Shown piece by piece: positions 8,281-20,318 of a stretch of 64,000 nucleotides of DNA; within the stretch, counting starts at the first letter, position 1, and every line of letters begins with the position of its first letter. The stretch is from Naasia lichenicola (GTDB lineage Bacteria; Actinomycetota; Actinomycetes; Actinomycetales; Microbacteriaceae), in assembly GCF_004801885.1 (NCBI RefSeq), contig NZ_SSSM01000001.1, positions 186,001 through 250,000 on the forward strand. Reading direction: 5' to 3'. Under the pieces are notes generated by a model. That model had not been told where the DNA came from. It did no database searches and saw nothing but the letters and a program-made list of their open reading frames with translations. The translations under genes and the position numbers were made by a program.

Positions 8281-9171
8281 GTGCCCAACCTCGGACTGCT
8301 CTTCGACGTCGACGGACCGCTGGCCAGCCCCATCACTCGGAGCGTCGTCACCCGCAGCATCCTGCACGACCTGGTGAATCTCGCTCGGGGCGGCGTGCCG
8401 ATCTCGTTCATCACCGGACGATCCGACGCCTTCATCGCCGAGCAGATCGTCGCTCCGCTGTTGGACGAGGGGCTCGCCGACGCGCTCGCCGTCGGCGGCG
8501 CGGGCATGTTCGGGGTGTTCGAGAAGGGTGCCACCTGGGCGCCGATCACCTCCGACGGCATGGGCGAGGTGATCGTCGACACGAGCGTCGCGATTCCCGC
8601 GCCGGCGGTGGATGCCGTCCGCGTCCTCGTCGAGACGCACTTCTCCGACGTCGTCTTCTTCGACGAGACGAAGCGGGCGATGATCTCGGTCGAGCAGCGC
8701 ACGGAGGTCTCAGCCGACGCGTTCCACGCCAGGCAGCAGGAGTTCGACGACGCCGCGTTCGACATCATGGTCGCGCACGGCCTGGGCATCCGCCAGCACG
8801 ACGGCGGGCGTCAGCGCGAGGCGGCTGATTCGACCGGCGCGGTCCCGTTCCGGATCGATCCCACGATCATCAGCACCGATGTCGAGTCGGTGCTGCTCGA
8901 CAAGGATCGCGGTGCTCAGCGCTCCCTCGCTTACCTCGCCACGTTCGGTCGGCTTCCGCGACGCTGGCGGAGCGTCGGCGACTCCCGCAGCGATCACAAG
9001 ATGGCCGATCACCTGCATGCCGCGGGGTATGAAGTGGCGCACGTCGATGTCCGTCCGAGCGACGGAATCCTGGAGCGCGACTATCCGGTGATCACGATCG
9101 ACGACAAGATCCACGACGAGGCCGGTGCCTCGTTCCTCGCGCACTGGGTGAAGCAGCTCGCTCTCGGCTGA
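8281..9171 (+). CDS. HAD superfamily phosphatase
   Basis: 296 aa from the GTG at 8281, which has AGGATGG just upstream; an in-frame GTG at 8257 is also possible. HAD motifs are visible: LLFDVDGPLAS (motif I, near residue 6, with the two Asp), SFITGRS (motif II, near 45), and VGDSRSDHKMADH (motif IV, near 240). The cap and spacing resemble trehalose-phosphatase/sucrose-phosphatase-like members. The substrate is not readable. It is divergent from the GH114 gene. Confidence 0.82.
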   Translation: MPNLGLLFDVDGPLASPITRSVVTRSILHDLVNLARGGVPISFITGRSDAFIAEQIVAPLLDEGLADALAVGGAGMFGVFEKGATWAPITSDGMGEVIVDTSVAIPAPAVDAVRVLVETHFSDVVFFDETKRAMISVEQRTEVSADAFHARQQEFDDAAFDIMVAHGLGIRQHDGGRQREAADSTGAVPFRIDPTIISTDVESVLLDKDRGAQRSLAYLATFGRLPRRWRSVGDSRSDHKMADHLHAAGYEVAHVDVRPSDGILERDYPVITIDDKIHDEAGASFLAHWVKQLALG

Positions 9172-9361
9172 TCGGCCTGGGGGCAATTGCGCCGCACTTC
9201 GGGCACGTGACGCCAGCCTCTGAAAACGCGGGAGGGTATGGACGCGCGCCCCCGTCCGGAACAGACTGGGCCACAGCAGGTGGTCGCAACGCAGCGATCG
9301 CCGACTCCGAGCGACTTCCGACAGCGGCGCCCTGGCTCCGCCGACCCGAGGGATGGCAGCC

Positions 9362-10771
9362 ATGACACTCGCCGAAGAGAAGAAGACCACCCAGCCCGAG
9401 CTCACCAGAGTGCTGGGTCCGAAGCTCCTGCTGCTGTTCATCGTCGGGGACATCCTCGGCACCGGCATCTATGCGCTCACCGGTCAGGTCGCCGCCGAGG
9501 TCGGGGGAGCGGCCTGGGTCCCGTTCCTCACCGCCTTCGTGGTGGCGGCGCTGACGGCCGCGTCCTATCTCGAACTCGTCACCAAGTACCCGCAGGCGGC
9601 GGGCGCCGCACTGTACGTGCACAAGGCGTTCGGCATCCACTTCGTCACCTTCATGGTCTGCTTCACCGTGATGAGCTCGGGGATCACCAGCGCCTCGGCT
9701 GCGTCGAGCGCCTTCGCGAGCAACCTGGCCGTCGGATTCGGCCTCGATGCAGGGCCAGCAGCGCTGCTCTTCATCGCCATCGCGTTCATGCTGCTGATCA
9801 TGACCGTCAACTTCCGCGGCGTCGCGGAGGGCGTCGGCCTCAACGTGGTGCTCACCCTGATCGAGCTGTCCGGCCTGCTGATGGTCATCTTCATCAGCCT
9901 GTTCGCCATCTTCGGCGGGCAGGCCGACTGGTCGCGGGTCGTCGCCTTCGACACCCCGGACGGCAAGAACGTCTTCCTCGCCATCAGCACCGCGACCTCC
10001 CTGGCCTTCTTCGCGATGGTCGGCTTCGAGGACTCGGTGAACATGGCCGAGGAGACCAAGGAGCCGAGCAAGATCTTCCCGAAGACTCTGTTCACCGGCC
10101 TCGGCATCACCGCCGTCGTCTACGTGCTCATCTCTATCTGCGCCGTCGCCCTGGTGCCCGTCGGAGAGCTCGCGGGCAATGCCACTCCGCTGGTGACGGT
10201 TGTGCAGACCGCCGCACCCGACTTCCCGATCAACGTCGTGCTGCCGTTCATCTCGATGTTCGCCGTCGCCAACAGCGCGTTGATCAACATGATGATGGCG
10301 AGCCGGCTGCTCTACGGGATGAGCCGTCAGGGTGTCCTGCCGTCCTTCCTGGCCAAGGTGCACAGCACTCGGAAGACCCCGTTCGCCGCCATCCTGTTCA
10401 CCACCGCCATCGCGTTGGGCCTGATCAGCTACGTGTCCCTCGACCCCGAGAGCCCGATCGTCGCGCTGCTCGGCGGCACGACGTCGCTGCTGCTGCTCGC
10501 GGTGTTCGCGGTCGTCAACGTGACCGTCCTCGTGCTGCGTAAGGACCGGGTCGAGCATGACCACTTCCGCACGCCGACCGCGCTGCCGATCCTCGGAGCC
10601 GTGTTCTGCGCCTACCTGGTGCTGCCCGTGTCGGGCCGAGCGGTCGAGCAGTACCAGATCGCGGGGGTCCTCCTCGGCATCGGCATCCTCCTGTGGCTGG
10701 TCACCTACCTCACCGGAGGCAAGCGTCGTCAGGAGCTCGTCGCGATCGAGGAGCCCGAAAAATTACACTGA
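9362..10771 (+). CDS. APC superfamily amino acid/amine permease
   Basis: 469 aa from the ATG at 9362, with GAGGGA at 8 nt spacing; an ATG at 9353 lies too close to that site. About 12 membrane segments follow a short polar start. GDILGTGIYALTGQVAAEVG in helix 1 is the APC substrate-site motif, and FAMVGFEDSVNMAEETKEPS marks the helix 6 region. It should import an amino acid or amine by cation symport. It stands alone, 190 bp after the HAD gene; that gap shows no clear regulatory RNA to my eye. Confidence 0.85.
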   Translation: MTLAEEKKTTQPELTRVLGPKLLLLFIVGDILGTGIYALTGQVAAEVGGAAWVPFLTAFVVAALTAASYLELVTKYPQAAGAALYVHKAFGIHFVTFMVCFTVMSSGITSASAASSAFASNLAVGFGLDAGPAALLFIAIAFMLLIMTVNFRGVAEGVGLNVVLTLIELSGLLMVIFISLFAIFGGQADWSRVVAFDTPDGKNVFLAISTATSLAFFAMVGFEDSVNMAEETKEPSKIFPKTLFTGLGITAVVYVLISICAVALVPVGELAGNATPLVTVVQTAAPDFPINVVLPFISMFAVANSALINMMMASRLLYGMSRQGVLPSFLAKVHSTRKTPFAAILFTTAIALGLISYVSLDPESPIVALLGGTTSLLLLAVFAVVNVTVLVLRKDRVEHDHFRTPTALPILGAVFCAYLVLPVSGRAVEQYQIAGVLLGIGILLWLVTYLTGGKRRQELVAIEEPEKLH

Positions 10772-10926
10772 TGGATCCGCTCCCTCTGCGGGTCATCGAG
10801 GCGGCATTGTTCCGGCGCGGCCGCCTGACGGCCACCTGCCAGGCTCGCGCCTCCGGCACGCCCTAGGCTTACGCCTGTGCGCCCCCGGCTGGGGGCGTGT
10901 CTTCTCCCCGGCCGATGAAGGACCAC

Positions 10927-12966
<2,040 letters not shown>

Positions 12967-12972
12967 GCGCCA

Positions 12973-13116
12973 CGGGCTTCGACACGCACGTGCGGCGCGG
13001 CTCAGCCACCGAGTCGGACTTCCGGTGGCTGAGCCGGCCGCGCAGCGCCCGTGTCGAAGCCCGGCCGCGGCTCATCCGGTGGCTGAGCCGGGCGCGCAGC
13101 GCCCGTGTCGAAGCCC
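12973..13116. repeat. Dispersed inverted repeat array, three GGCTTCGAC...GGTGGCTGAGCC arms
   Basis: One arm in one direction (CGGGCTTCGACACG... to GGCTCAGCCA) faces two arms in the other (GGTGGCTGAGCCGG... to GTGTCGAAGCCCG). The two right-hand arms are near-identical tandem copies. Same family as 7243-7342. The element separates the convergent glgX and PNPOx-like genes. Confidence 0.8.
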
Positions 13117-13152
13117 GCCATCGCGACGTACGCGTGCTGGCGGCGAAGCGCT

Positions 13153-13797
13153 CTACAGTCGCGGCGGCTCGGTGGCGAGGCGTTCGACGGAGGGCGGGAC
13201 GGCGATGCCCTGCCGGAGGTCGGGGGCGGCCTTCGCGTGCGCGGCGTGACGCTCGATGGGCACGACGCCCGCCCACGCGTCGCTCGCGAGGTCGTGTTCC
13301 GGGTCCTCGGGCCAGCCGTCCGAGATCCGCAGCGACCATGAGTCGATGGTCAAGGCGAGCATGCTCGTCGCGACGAGCTCCTTCTTGGACGACGGGCGCA
13401 CCTCGCGGGTGCGTCCGGGCAGCAGGCGCTCGGTGAACGCATCGAGGGCGGCGAGCTTCCCATCGCCCTCGACGGGGGAGAACGATCCGAAGAGCACCGC
13501 GCTGCGGTAGTGCAACGACGACTCGAAGGCGGATCGGGCGACCACGATGCCGTCGACGGTCGCGATCGAGACGGAGACGGGGATCCCCGTCGCGAGCAGT
13601 CGCATCCAGCGCGATCCGGTCGATCCGTGCGCCAGCACTCGATCGCCGATCCGGCAGATGCCCGTCGGGATGACGACGGGGTGGGCGTCGGAGATGAAGC
13701 CGATGTGGGCGAGCACGGTGTCGTCCAGTAGCGCGTCGAGCAGCGCTCGATCCGTCGACATCATCTCGGGCATCCGGACCGGCCGCGTCTCCACCAT
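13153..13797 (-). CDS. Pyridoxamine 5'-phosphate oxidase-related (split-barrel flavin-binding) protein
   Basis: 214 aa. The split-barrel fold shows in DDTVLAHIGFISDAHPVVIPTG (split into strands 1-2), RIGDRVLAHGSTGSRWMRLL, PVSVSIATVDGIVVARSAF and SLHYRSAVLFGSF. These proteins usually bind FMN, F420 or heme; the SAFESSLHYRSAV stretch fits the FMN type. The biological substrate is unknown. TAGCCT (13804-13809, read on the minus strand) ends 6 nt before the ATG, so the transcript is probably leaderless. Confidence 0.8.
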   Translation of the reverse strand: MVETRPVRMPEMMSTDRALLDALLDDTVLAHIGFISDAHPVVIPTGICRIGDRVLAHGSTGSRWMRLLATGIPVSVSIATVDGIVVARSAFESSLHYRSAVLFGSFSPVEGDGKLAALDAFTERLLPGRTREVRPSSKKELVATSMLALTIDSWSLRISDGWPEDPEHDLASDAWAGVVPIERHAAHAKAAPDLRQGIAVPPSVERLATEPPRL

Positions 13798-13851
13798 CAG
13801 CCGAGGCTATCGGCCCGCCCGCTCTCCGCCCGCTCCAGGGATGCGGTGATC

Positions 13852-13899
13852 TGCCCAGTCCTGCCGCCCGAATCGGGATTCAGGCGGCAGCACTGGGCA
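13852..13899. repeat. Palindrome, left member of a pair flanking the SnoaL-like gene
   Basis: TGCCCAGT/ACTGGGCA and CTGCCGCC/GGCGGCAG form a long stem around a 13-nt centre. It is 85 percent identical (46 of 54 positions over 13851-13904) to the element at 14346-14401 in the same orientation. It lies in the divergent region before the SnoaL-like gene. Confidence 0.75.
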
Positions 13900-13928
13900 A
13901 CTCGGCGGATTACCGGTAGGACGGAGGC

Positions 13929-14330
13929 ATGGACGACATCGTGCAGCGCTGGCTCGACGGATACCTGCTGGCGTGGAGGTCCAACGATCCCGACGACATC
14001 CGCGCCCTCTTCACCGAGGATGGGACCTACGCGGGGGGCCCGTTCGACCCAGAGCCCTGGATCGGCCGCGAGGCGATCGTCGAGGGCTGGATCGCGCATC
14101 TCAACGAGCCGGGCAGCTGGAGCTTCGAGGGGGCGCCGATCAGCTTCGGCGATGGCGTCGGGATCGTCCAGGGCCGCTCGGATTACACGGACGGTCGGGT
14201 CTACGCCAACCTCTGGGTGATTCGCTTCGCGCCGGATGGGCGCGCGTCCTCGTTCGTGGAGTGGTTCATGGAGCCGGGCCCGGTCCGCGCCGATCAGGTG
14301 CCCGCCGAGGACGTGCCCGCCGACCAGTGA
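13929..14330 (+). CDS. Nuclear transport factor 2 / SnoaL-like protein
   Basis: 133 aa. It has the NTF2-like cone fold pattern: a long N-terminal helix (IVQRWLDGYLLAWRSNDPDDI), RALFTEDGTYAGGPFDPEPW, GREAIVEGWIAHL, and the C-terminal strands YANLWVIRF and ASSFVEWFMEP. Such proteins are small isomerases, hydrolases or binding proteins; no substrate can be named. The gene is bracketed by two related palindromes (13852-13899 and 14346-14401). Confidence 0.8.
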   Translation: MDDIVQRWLDGYLLAWRSNDPDDIRALFTEDGTYAGGPFDPEPWIGREAIVEGWIAHLNEPGSWSFEGAPISFGDGVGIVQGRSDYTDGRVYANLWVIRFAPDGRASSFVEWFMEPGPVRADQVPAEDVPADQ

Positions 14331-14345
14331 CGGGATCCAGGTGAT

Positions 14346-14401
14346 GAGCTGCCGAGTTCTGCCGCTCGGACCGGGATTCAGGCAGCAGAACTGGGCAGCT
14401 C
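14346..14401. repeat. Palindrome, right member of a pair flanking the SnoaL-like gene
   Basis: GAGCTGCC/GGCAGCTC and AGTTCTGC/GCAGAACT pair into a long stem. It is a directly oriented, diverged copy of 13852-13899, with the shared centre CGGGATTCAGGC. It is followed at once by the terminator hairpin of the DUF7455 gene. Confidence 0.75.
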
Positions 14402-14413
14402 GCGGGAAACGAG

Positions 14414-14447
14414 AACGAGCCGCCCACCCGGAGGTGGACGGCTCGTT
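14414..14447 (-). terminator. Hairpin terminator of the DUF7455 gene
   Basis: AACGAGCCGtCCACC and its partner form a 15-bp stem with a 4-nt loop, 17 nt after the DUF7455 stop on the minus strand. On that strand the stem is followed by CTCGTTT. The plus-strand flank also allows two-way use. Confidence 0.7.
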
Positions 14448-14463
14448 ATCGAGGTTCTAGAGG

Positions 14464-14700
14464 TCAGCTGTTGCGGTCTGCATTGAGCTTGGCCGACTCG
14501 TCGTGCCAGCTGCGCGCGACGCCCGACAGCTTCTCCTGGTACTTCTTGCCGTGGTGGGCGCAGAAGAGCAGCTCGCCGCTGGCCATCTCGACGCGGATGT
14601 AGGCCTGCGCGCCGCAGCTGTCGCAGCGGTCAAGGGCGGTGAGCTCGAAAGCGGACTCGAGTGATTCCACGCTGCTCGCCTCGGTAACGGTGTTCGACAT
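14464..14700 (-). CDS. DUF7455 family small zinc-ribbon-like protein
   Basis: 78 aa. AAGGAG lies 7 nt before the ATG. A four-ligand metal site is likely: CDSCGAQAYIRV near residues 27-38 and FCAHHGKKY near residues 47-55. This family is found in actinobacteria next to DNA topoisomerase/sigma factor genes, as here, directly before parE on the opposite strand. The function is unknown. Confidence 0.85.
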   Translation of the reverse strand: MSNTVTEASSVESLESAFELTALDRCDSCGAQAYIRVEMASGELLFCAHHGKKYQEKLSGVARSWHDESAKLNADRNS

Positions 14701-14967
14701 GTGGGGCTCCTTCAGAACTCGAGTGCGGTACTGACTGGAACAATGTAAACACGTCCAGTCTTCCCTCTTGCGCGTTGGACGAGCCGTTTCGCCCTCCGCG
14801 TAGCTATTCGTTACACAAGGGGCGATCGGATGTCATATTCGGGCACGAATTCCCGCCGTTCGATCAGGGAAACCGCGAATCGGCCGAGAACATGCGGAAA
14901 GCGACCGGTTGTCGATGCGCGGCGGGGCGCCGCACGGCCTGTCTGAAGCTCGGTCTAGCCTGACGTC

Positions 14968-17052
<2,085 letters not shown>

Positions 17053-17085
17053 GCAGCCCGCCTGCTCCATCCCGCTCGACTGACG

Positions 17086-17955
17086 GTGCCGACCCGATCG
17101 AAGTATCTCGCGCTGCTCGTCGTCCTCATCTGGGGCGTCAACTTCGTCGTGATCGACGCCGGTGTCGCCGACGTCCCACCGCTGCTGTTCCTGGCCATCC
17201 GGTTCACGCTGGTCGCGTTCCCGGCCATCCTCTTCGTGCCTCGGCCGGGGATCGGCTTCTGGCGGGTGCTCGGCATCGGCGCCTTCATGAGCCTGGCGCA
17301 GTTCTCGCTGCTCTATCTCGCGCTCGCGCTCGGCATGCCCGCGGGGCTCGCCTCGCTCGTGCTGCAGATCCAGGTCGTGTTCTCCGTGATGCTCAGCGCC
17401 CTCTTCCTCGGAGAGCGCCCCTCGCGCCGGGCGCTGATCGGCATCCTGATCGGCTCGGCAGGCCTCGTCATCGTCGCGGTCGCATCGGGCCTCGGAGTCA
17501 CGGCGATCCCGTTCGCGCTCACCATCGGCGCAGCGCTGGGCTGGGCGATCGGCAACACGCTCAGCAGGCGGGCCAAGGCGGCGTCCGGGCTCTCGCTCGT
17601 CGTCTGGTCGGCCCTGGTCGTTCCCGTTCCGACGGCCCTGCTGTCGCTGCTGATCGACGGCCCGGACGCGATCGTGGCCTCCATCGGCTCCTTCACAGTC
17701 GTCTCGCTGCTGTCCACGCTCTACACCGTGGTGCTGGCCTCGTTCGTGGGCTACGGGATCTGGAACACCCTTCTGGCGCGTCACCCCGCATCCGCCGTCA
17801 CGCCGTTCGCCCTGCTCATCCCGATCGTCGGGATCCTCGCCGCATGGCTGCTGCGCGGCGAGCAGCCCGGCGTCGGTCAGCTGGTCGGAGGGGCGGTCAT
17901 GCTCGGCGGCGTGGCCTACGCCATGCTCGAGCGGCGCCCGCGCCTCGTCTCCTGA
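17086..17955 (+). CDS. EamA family (DMT superfamily) transporter
   Basis: 289 aa from the GTG at 17086. Ten hydrophobic segments form two five-helix EamA repeats. Typical signs are LLVVLIWGVNFVVIDAGV in helix 1, AIRFTLVAFPAILF in helix 2, LGMPAGLASLVLQIQVVFSV, and the second-repeat ALGWAIGNTLSRRA. It likely exports a metabolite or amino acid. It lies 33 bp after parE in the same direction; the pairing has no clear functional meaning. Confidence 0.88.
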   Translation: MPTRSKYLALLVVLIWGVNFVVIDAGVADVPPLLFLAIRFTLVAFPAILFVPRPGIGFWRVLGIGAFMSLAQFSLLYLALALGMPAGLASLVLQIQVVFSVMLSALFLGERPSRRALIGILIGSAGLVIVAVASGLGVTAIPFALTIGAALGWAIGNTLSRRAKAASGLSLVVWSALVVPVPTALLSLLIDGPDAIVASIGSFTVVSLLSTLYTVVLASFVGYGIWNTLLARHPASAVTPFALLIPIVGILAAWLLRGEQPGVGQLVGGAVMLGGVAYAMLERRPRLVS

Positions 17956-18042
17956 CCGGAGCCGGCCAAGCCCGCACTGTGGTGTCCCACAATCAACACG
18001 CGATCAGGGGCTTACCCGTTCGTAGTTCACGGACGAGAGGTT

Positions 18043-18056
18043 TTGCAGTCCTGCAA
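18043..18056. promoter_or_regulatory. Candidate operator TTGCAG-TC-CTGCAA
   Basis: A perfect 6-bp inverted repeat with a 2-nt centre lies 45 bp before the acyl-CoA dehydrogenase-like gene. A repressor of fatty acid or related catabolism is a reasonable guess, but none is encoded next to it. Confidence 0.35.
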
Positions 18057-18100
18057 TCAGCTCGTAGCGTCGGAATGTCAACGATTCCGATGGAGCACCA

Positions 18101-20182
18101 GTGACCCAACTCGCCCCGCCCACTACCAGCCCCGAGACGACCGGAACCGCCCGCACGGCGGCCGCCGCCACGGCGCCCGCCACGATCGACGTCGCCTGGC
18201 TGGGCGAGTACCTGCTCGGAGCGTGGGCCGAGGAGCGCAAGCACTCCCGTGAGCTGATCAAGCGCCCCGAGCTCCACCGCATCGACGGCCTGGGCATGGC
18301 CGATCACCGCGAGCGGGTGCTCGGCCAGCTCGGCCTGCTCGTCGACTGGGGAGTCGTGCACCGCGCGTTCCCAAAGTCGGTCGGCGGCGAGGACAATCAC
18401 GGCGGCAACATCGCCTCCTTCGAGGAGCTGGTGCTCGCTGACGCATCGCTGCAGATCAAGTCGGGCGTGCAGTGGGGTCTGTTCGGCGCGGCCGTGATGC
18501 ACCTCGGCACCGAGAAGCACCACACCGGGCTGCTGCCCGACATCATGAGCCTCAAGGTCCCCGGCGCCTTCGCGATGACCGAGACAGGTCACGGCTCGGA
18601 CGTGGCAGCCGTCGGAACCACCGCGACCTACGACGAGGCGACCGGTGAGTTCGTCATCCACACTCCGTTCCGCGCCGCATGGAAGGACTACCTCGGCAAC
18701 GCCGCCCTGCACGGCACCGCGGCGGTCGTGTTCGCCCAGCTCATCACGAAGGGCGTCAACCACGGCGTGCACGCGTTCTACGTGCCCATCCGCGACGAGA
18801 ACGGATTCCTGCCCGGCGTGGGCGGCGAGGACGACGGCATCAAGGGCGGCCTCAACGGCATCGACAACGGGCGGCTGCACTTCGACCAGGTCCGCATTCC
18901 CCGTGACAACCTGCTGAACCGCTACGGCGATGTCGCCGAGGATGGCACCTACAGCTCGGTCATCGGCAGCCCCGGCCGCCGCTTCTTCACCATGCTCGGG
19001 ACGCTCGTGCAGGGACGGGTCAGCCTCGACGGCTCGGCCGTCGTCGCGAGCAAGCTGGCGCTCACCATCGCCATCACGTACGCGACGCAGCGCCGCCAGT
19101 TCACCGCCGCCAGCGACGACGAGGTCGTGCTCCTCGACTACCAGCGCCACCAGCGCCGCCTGCTGCCCCGCCTGGCGCAGACCTACGCGATGTCGTTCGC
19201 GCACGAGACCTTCCTCAACGCGTTCGACGGCGTCTTCTCCGGCGCGCACGACACCGACGCGGACCGGCAGGACCTCGAGACCATCGCCGCGGCCCTCAAG
19301 CCGCTGAGCACCTGGGCCGCGCTGGACATCCTCCAGGAGTCGCGGGAGTCCTGCGGTGGCGCGGGCTTCCTCGCCCAGAACCGGTTCACCCAGCTGCGCG
19401 CCGACCTCGACATCTACACGACCTTCGAGGGTGACAACAACGTGCTGCTGCAGCTCGTCGCCAAGCGCCTCCTCGGCGACTACGCGGCGAAGTTCAAGAA
19501 TGCCGACGCAGCCACGCTCGCGCGCTACGTCGCCGGCTCAGTTGGAGCCACGGCGGTCAGCCGCAGCGGCCTGCGCCAGCTGTCCCAGAGCATCGTCGAC
19601 TTCGGCTCGACGGCCCGCTCGGTGGGATACGTCCGGGATGAGGCGTCGCAGCGCCAGCTGCTCACCGACCGTGTCCAGAGCATGGTGGCTGCGCTCGCCG
19701 GCCGTCTTCGCGCGGCCAGCAAGCTCGGCCCCGTTGCCGCGGCGGATCTGTTCAACGCCAACCAGGACGAGCTCATCGAGGCGGCCCGCGCCCACGGCGA
19801 GCTGCTGCAGTGGGAGTCGTTCACCGCGGCGCTCGAGTCGATGCCCGCCGCGACCAGGCAGGTGATGACCTGGGTGCGCGACCTGTTCGGGCTCGGCCTC
19901 ATCGAGAAGCACGCCGCCTGGTACCTGATCAACGGACGGCTCTCCGCTCACCGGGCTCAGGCGATCACCGACTACATCGACGACCGCCTGCTGCCGCGCC
20001 TGCGGCCGCACGCGCTCGATCTGGTGAACGCGTTCGGGTTCGAGCCCGAGCACCTCCGCGCGGAGATCGCATCCGGCGCCGAGCAGGCCCGCCAGGACGA
20101 GGCGGCCGTGTACTACGCCGACCTCCGGGCCAGCGGCAACGCCCCCGTCGAGGAGAAGGCGCTCAAGGCCAAGAAGCGCTGA
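18101..20182 (+). CDS. Acyl-CoA dehydrogenase/acyl-CoA oxidase-like flavoprotein
   Basis: 693 aa from the GTG at 18101, with ATGGAG just upstream. It is much longer than ordinary acyl-CoA dehydrogenases (about 390 aa) and has the size of acyl-CoA oxidases. Flavin-binding signs are GAFAMTETGHGSD (near residue 155), FYVPIRDENG, TYATQRRQF (near 330), and the ESCGGAGFLAQNRFTQLRAD and YTTFEGDNNVLLQLVAKRLL motifs near 415-455 that carry the catalytic-base region. It should perform alpha,beta-oxidation of an acyl-CoA with FAD. The C-terminal 200 residues are helical as in the oxidase family. It stands alone between parE and parC. Confidence 0.85.
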   Translation: MTQLAPPTTSPETTGTARTAAAATAPATIDVAWLGEYLLGAWAEERKHSRELIKRPELHRIDGLGMADHRERVLGQLGLLVDWGVVHRAFPKSVGGEDNHGGNIASFEELVLADASLQIKSGVQWGLFGAAVMHLGTEKHHTGLLPDIMSLKVPGAFAMTETGHGSDVAAVGTTATYDEATGEFVIHTPFRAAWKDYLGNAALHGTAAVVFAQLITKGVNHGVHAFYVPIRDENGFLPGVGGEDDGIKGGLNGIDNGRLHFDQVRIPRDNLLNRYGDVAEDGTYSSVIGSPGRRFFTMLGTLVQGRVSLDGSAVVASKLALTIAITYATQRRQFTAASDDEVVLLDYQRHQRRLLPRLAQTYAMSFAHETFLNAFDGVFSGAHDTDADRQDLETIAAALKPLSTWAALDILQESRESCGGAGFLAQNRFTQLRADLDIYTTFEGDNNVLLQLVAKRLLGDYAAKFKNADAATLARYVAGSVGATAVSRSGLRQLSQSIVDFGSTARSVGYVRDEASQRQLLTDRVQSMVAALAGRLRAASKLGPVAAADLFNANQDELIEAARAHGELLQWESFTAALESMPAATRQVMTWVRDLFGLGLIEKHAAWYLINGRLSAHRAQAITDYIDDRLLPRLRPHALDLVNAFGFEPEHLRAEIASGAEQARQDEAAVYYADLRASGNAPVEEKALKAKKR

Positions 20183-20224
20183 TACCGGCAGACCAGCTGT
20201 TTCACGGATCAGGCGATTCTGGGA

Positions 20225-20269
20225 TTTCGATCACGGTTCAGGCGATTTTTGCCTGAACCGTGATCGAAA
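20225..20269. repeat. Perfect 19-bp palindrome with extra partial copies
   Basis: 20225-20243 and 20251-20269 are exact reverse complements around GATTTTT. The unit CCTGAACCGTG is repeated directly at about 20252, 20270 and 20289, and a degraded forward copy (CACGGATCAGGCGATT) is at 20203. The array lies between the convergent acyl-CoA dehydrogenase and parC genes. Confidence 0.8.
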
Positions 20270-20318
20270 GCCTGAACCGTGAAGATCACCTGAACCGTGG
20301 AAGCGGCCACGGGCGGGA

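Noticed and set aside
9172-9361. Possible riboswitch before the APC permease
   Set aside because: GC-rich with small hairpins, but no match to conserved cores of guanidine, lysine, glycine or other common riboswitches.
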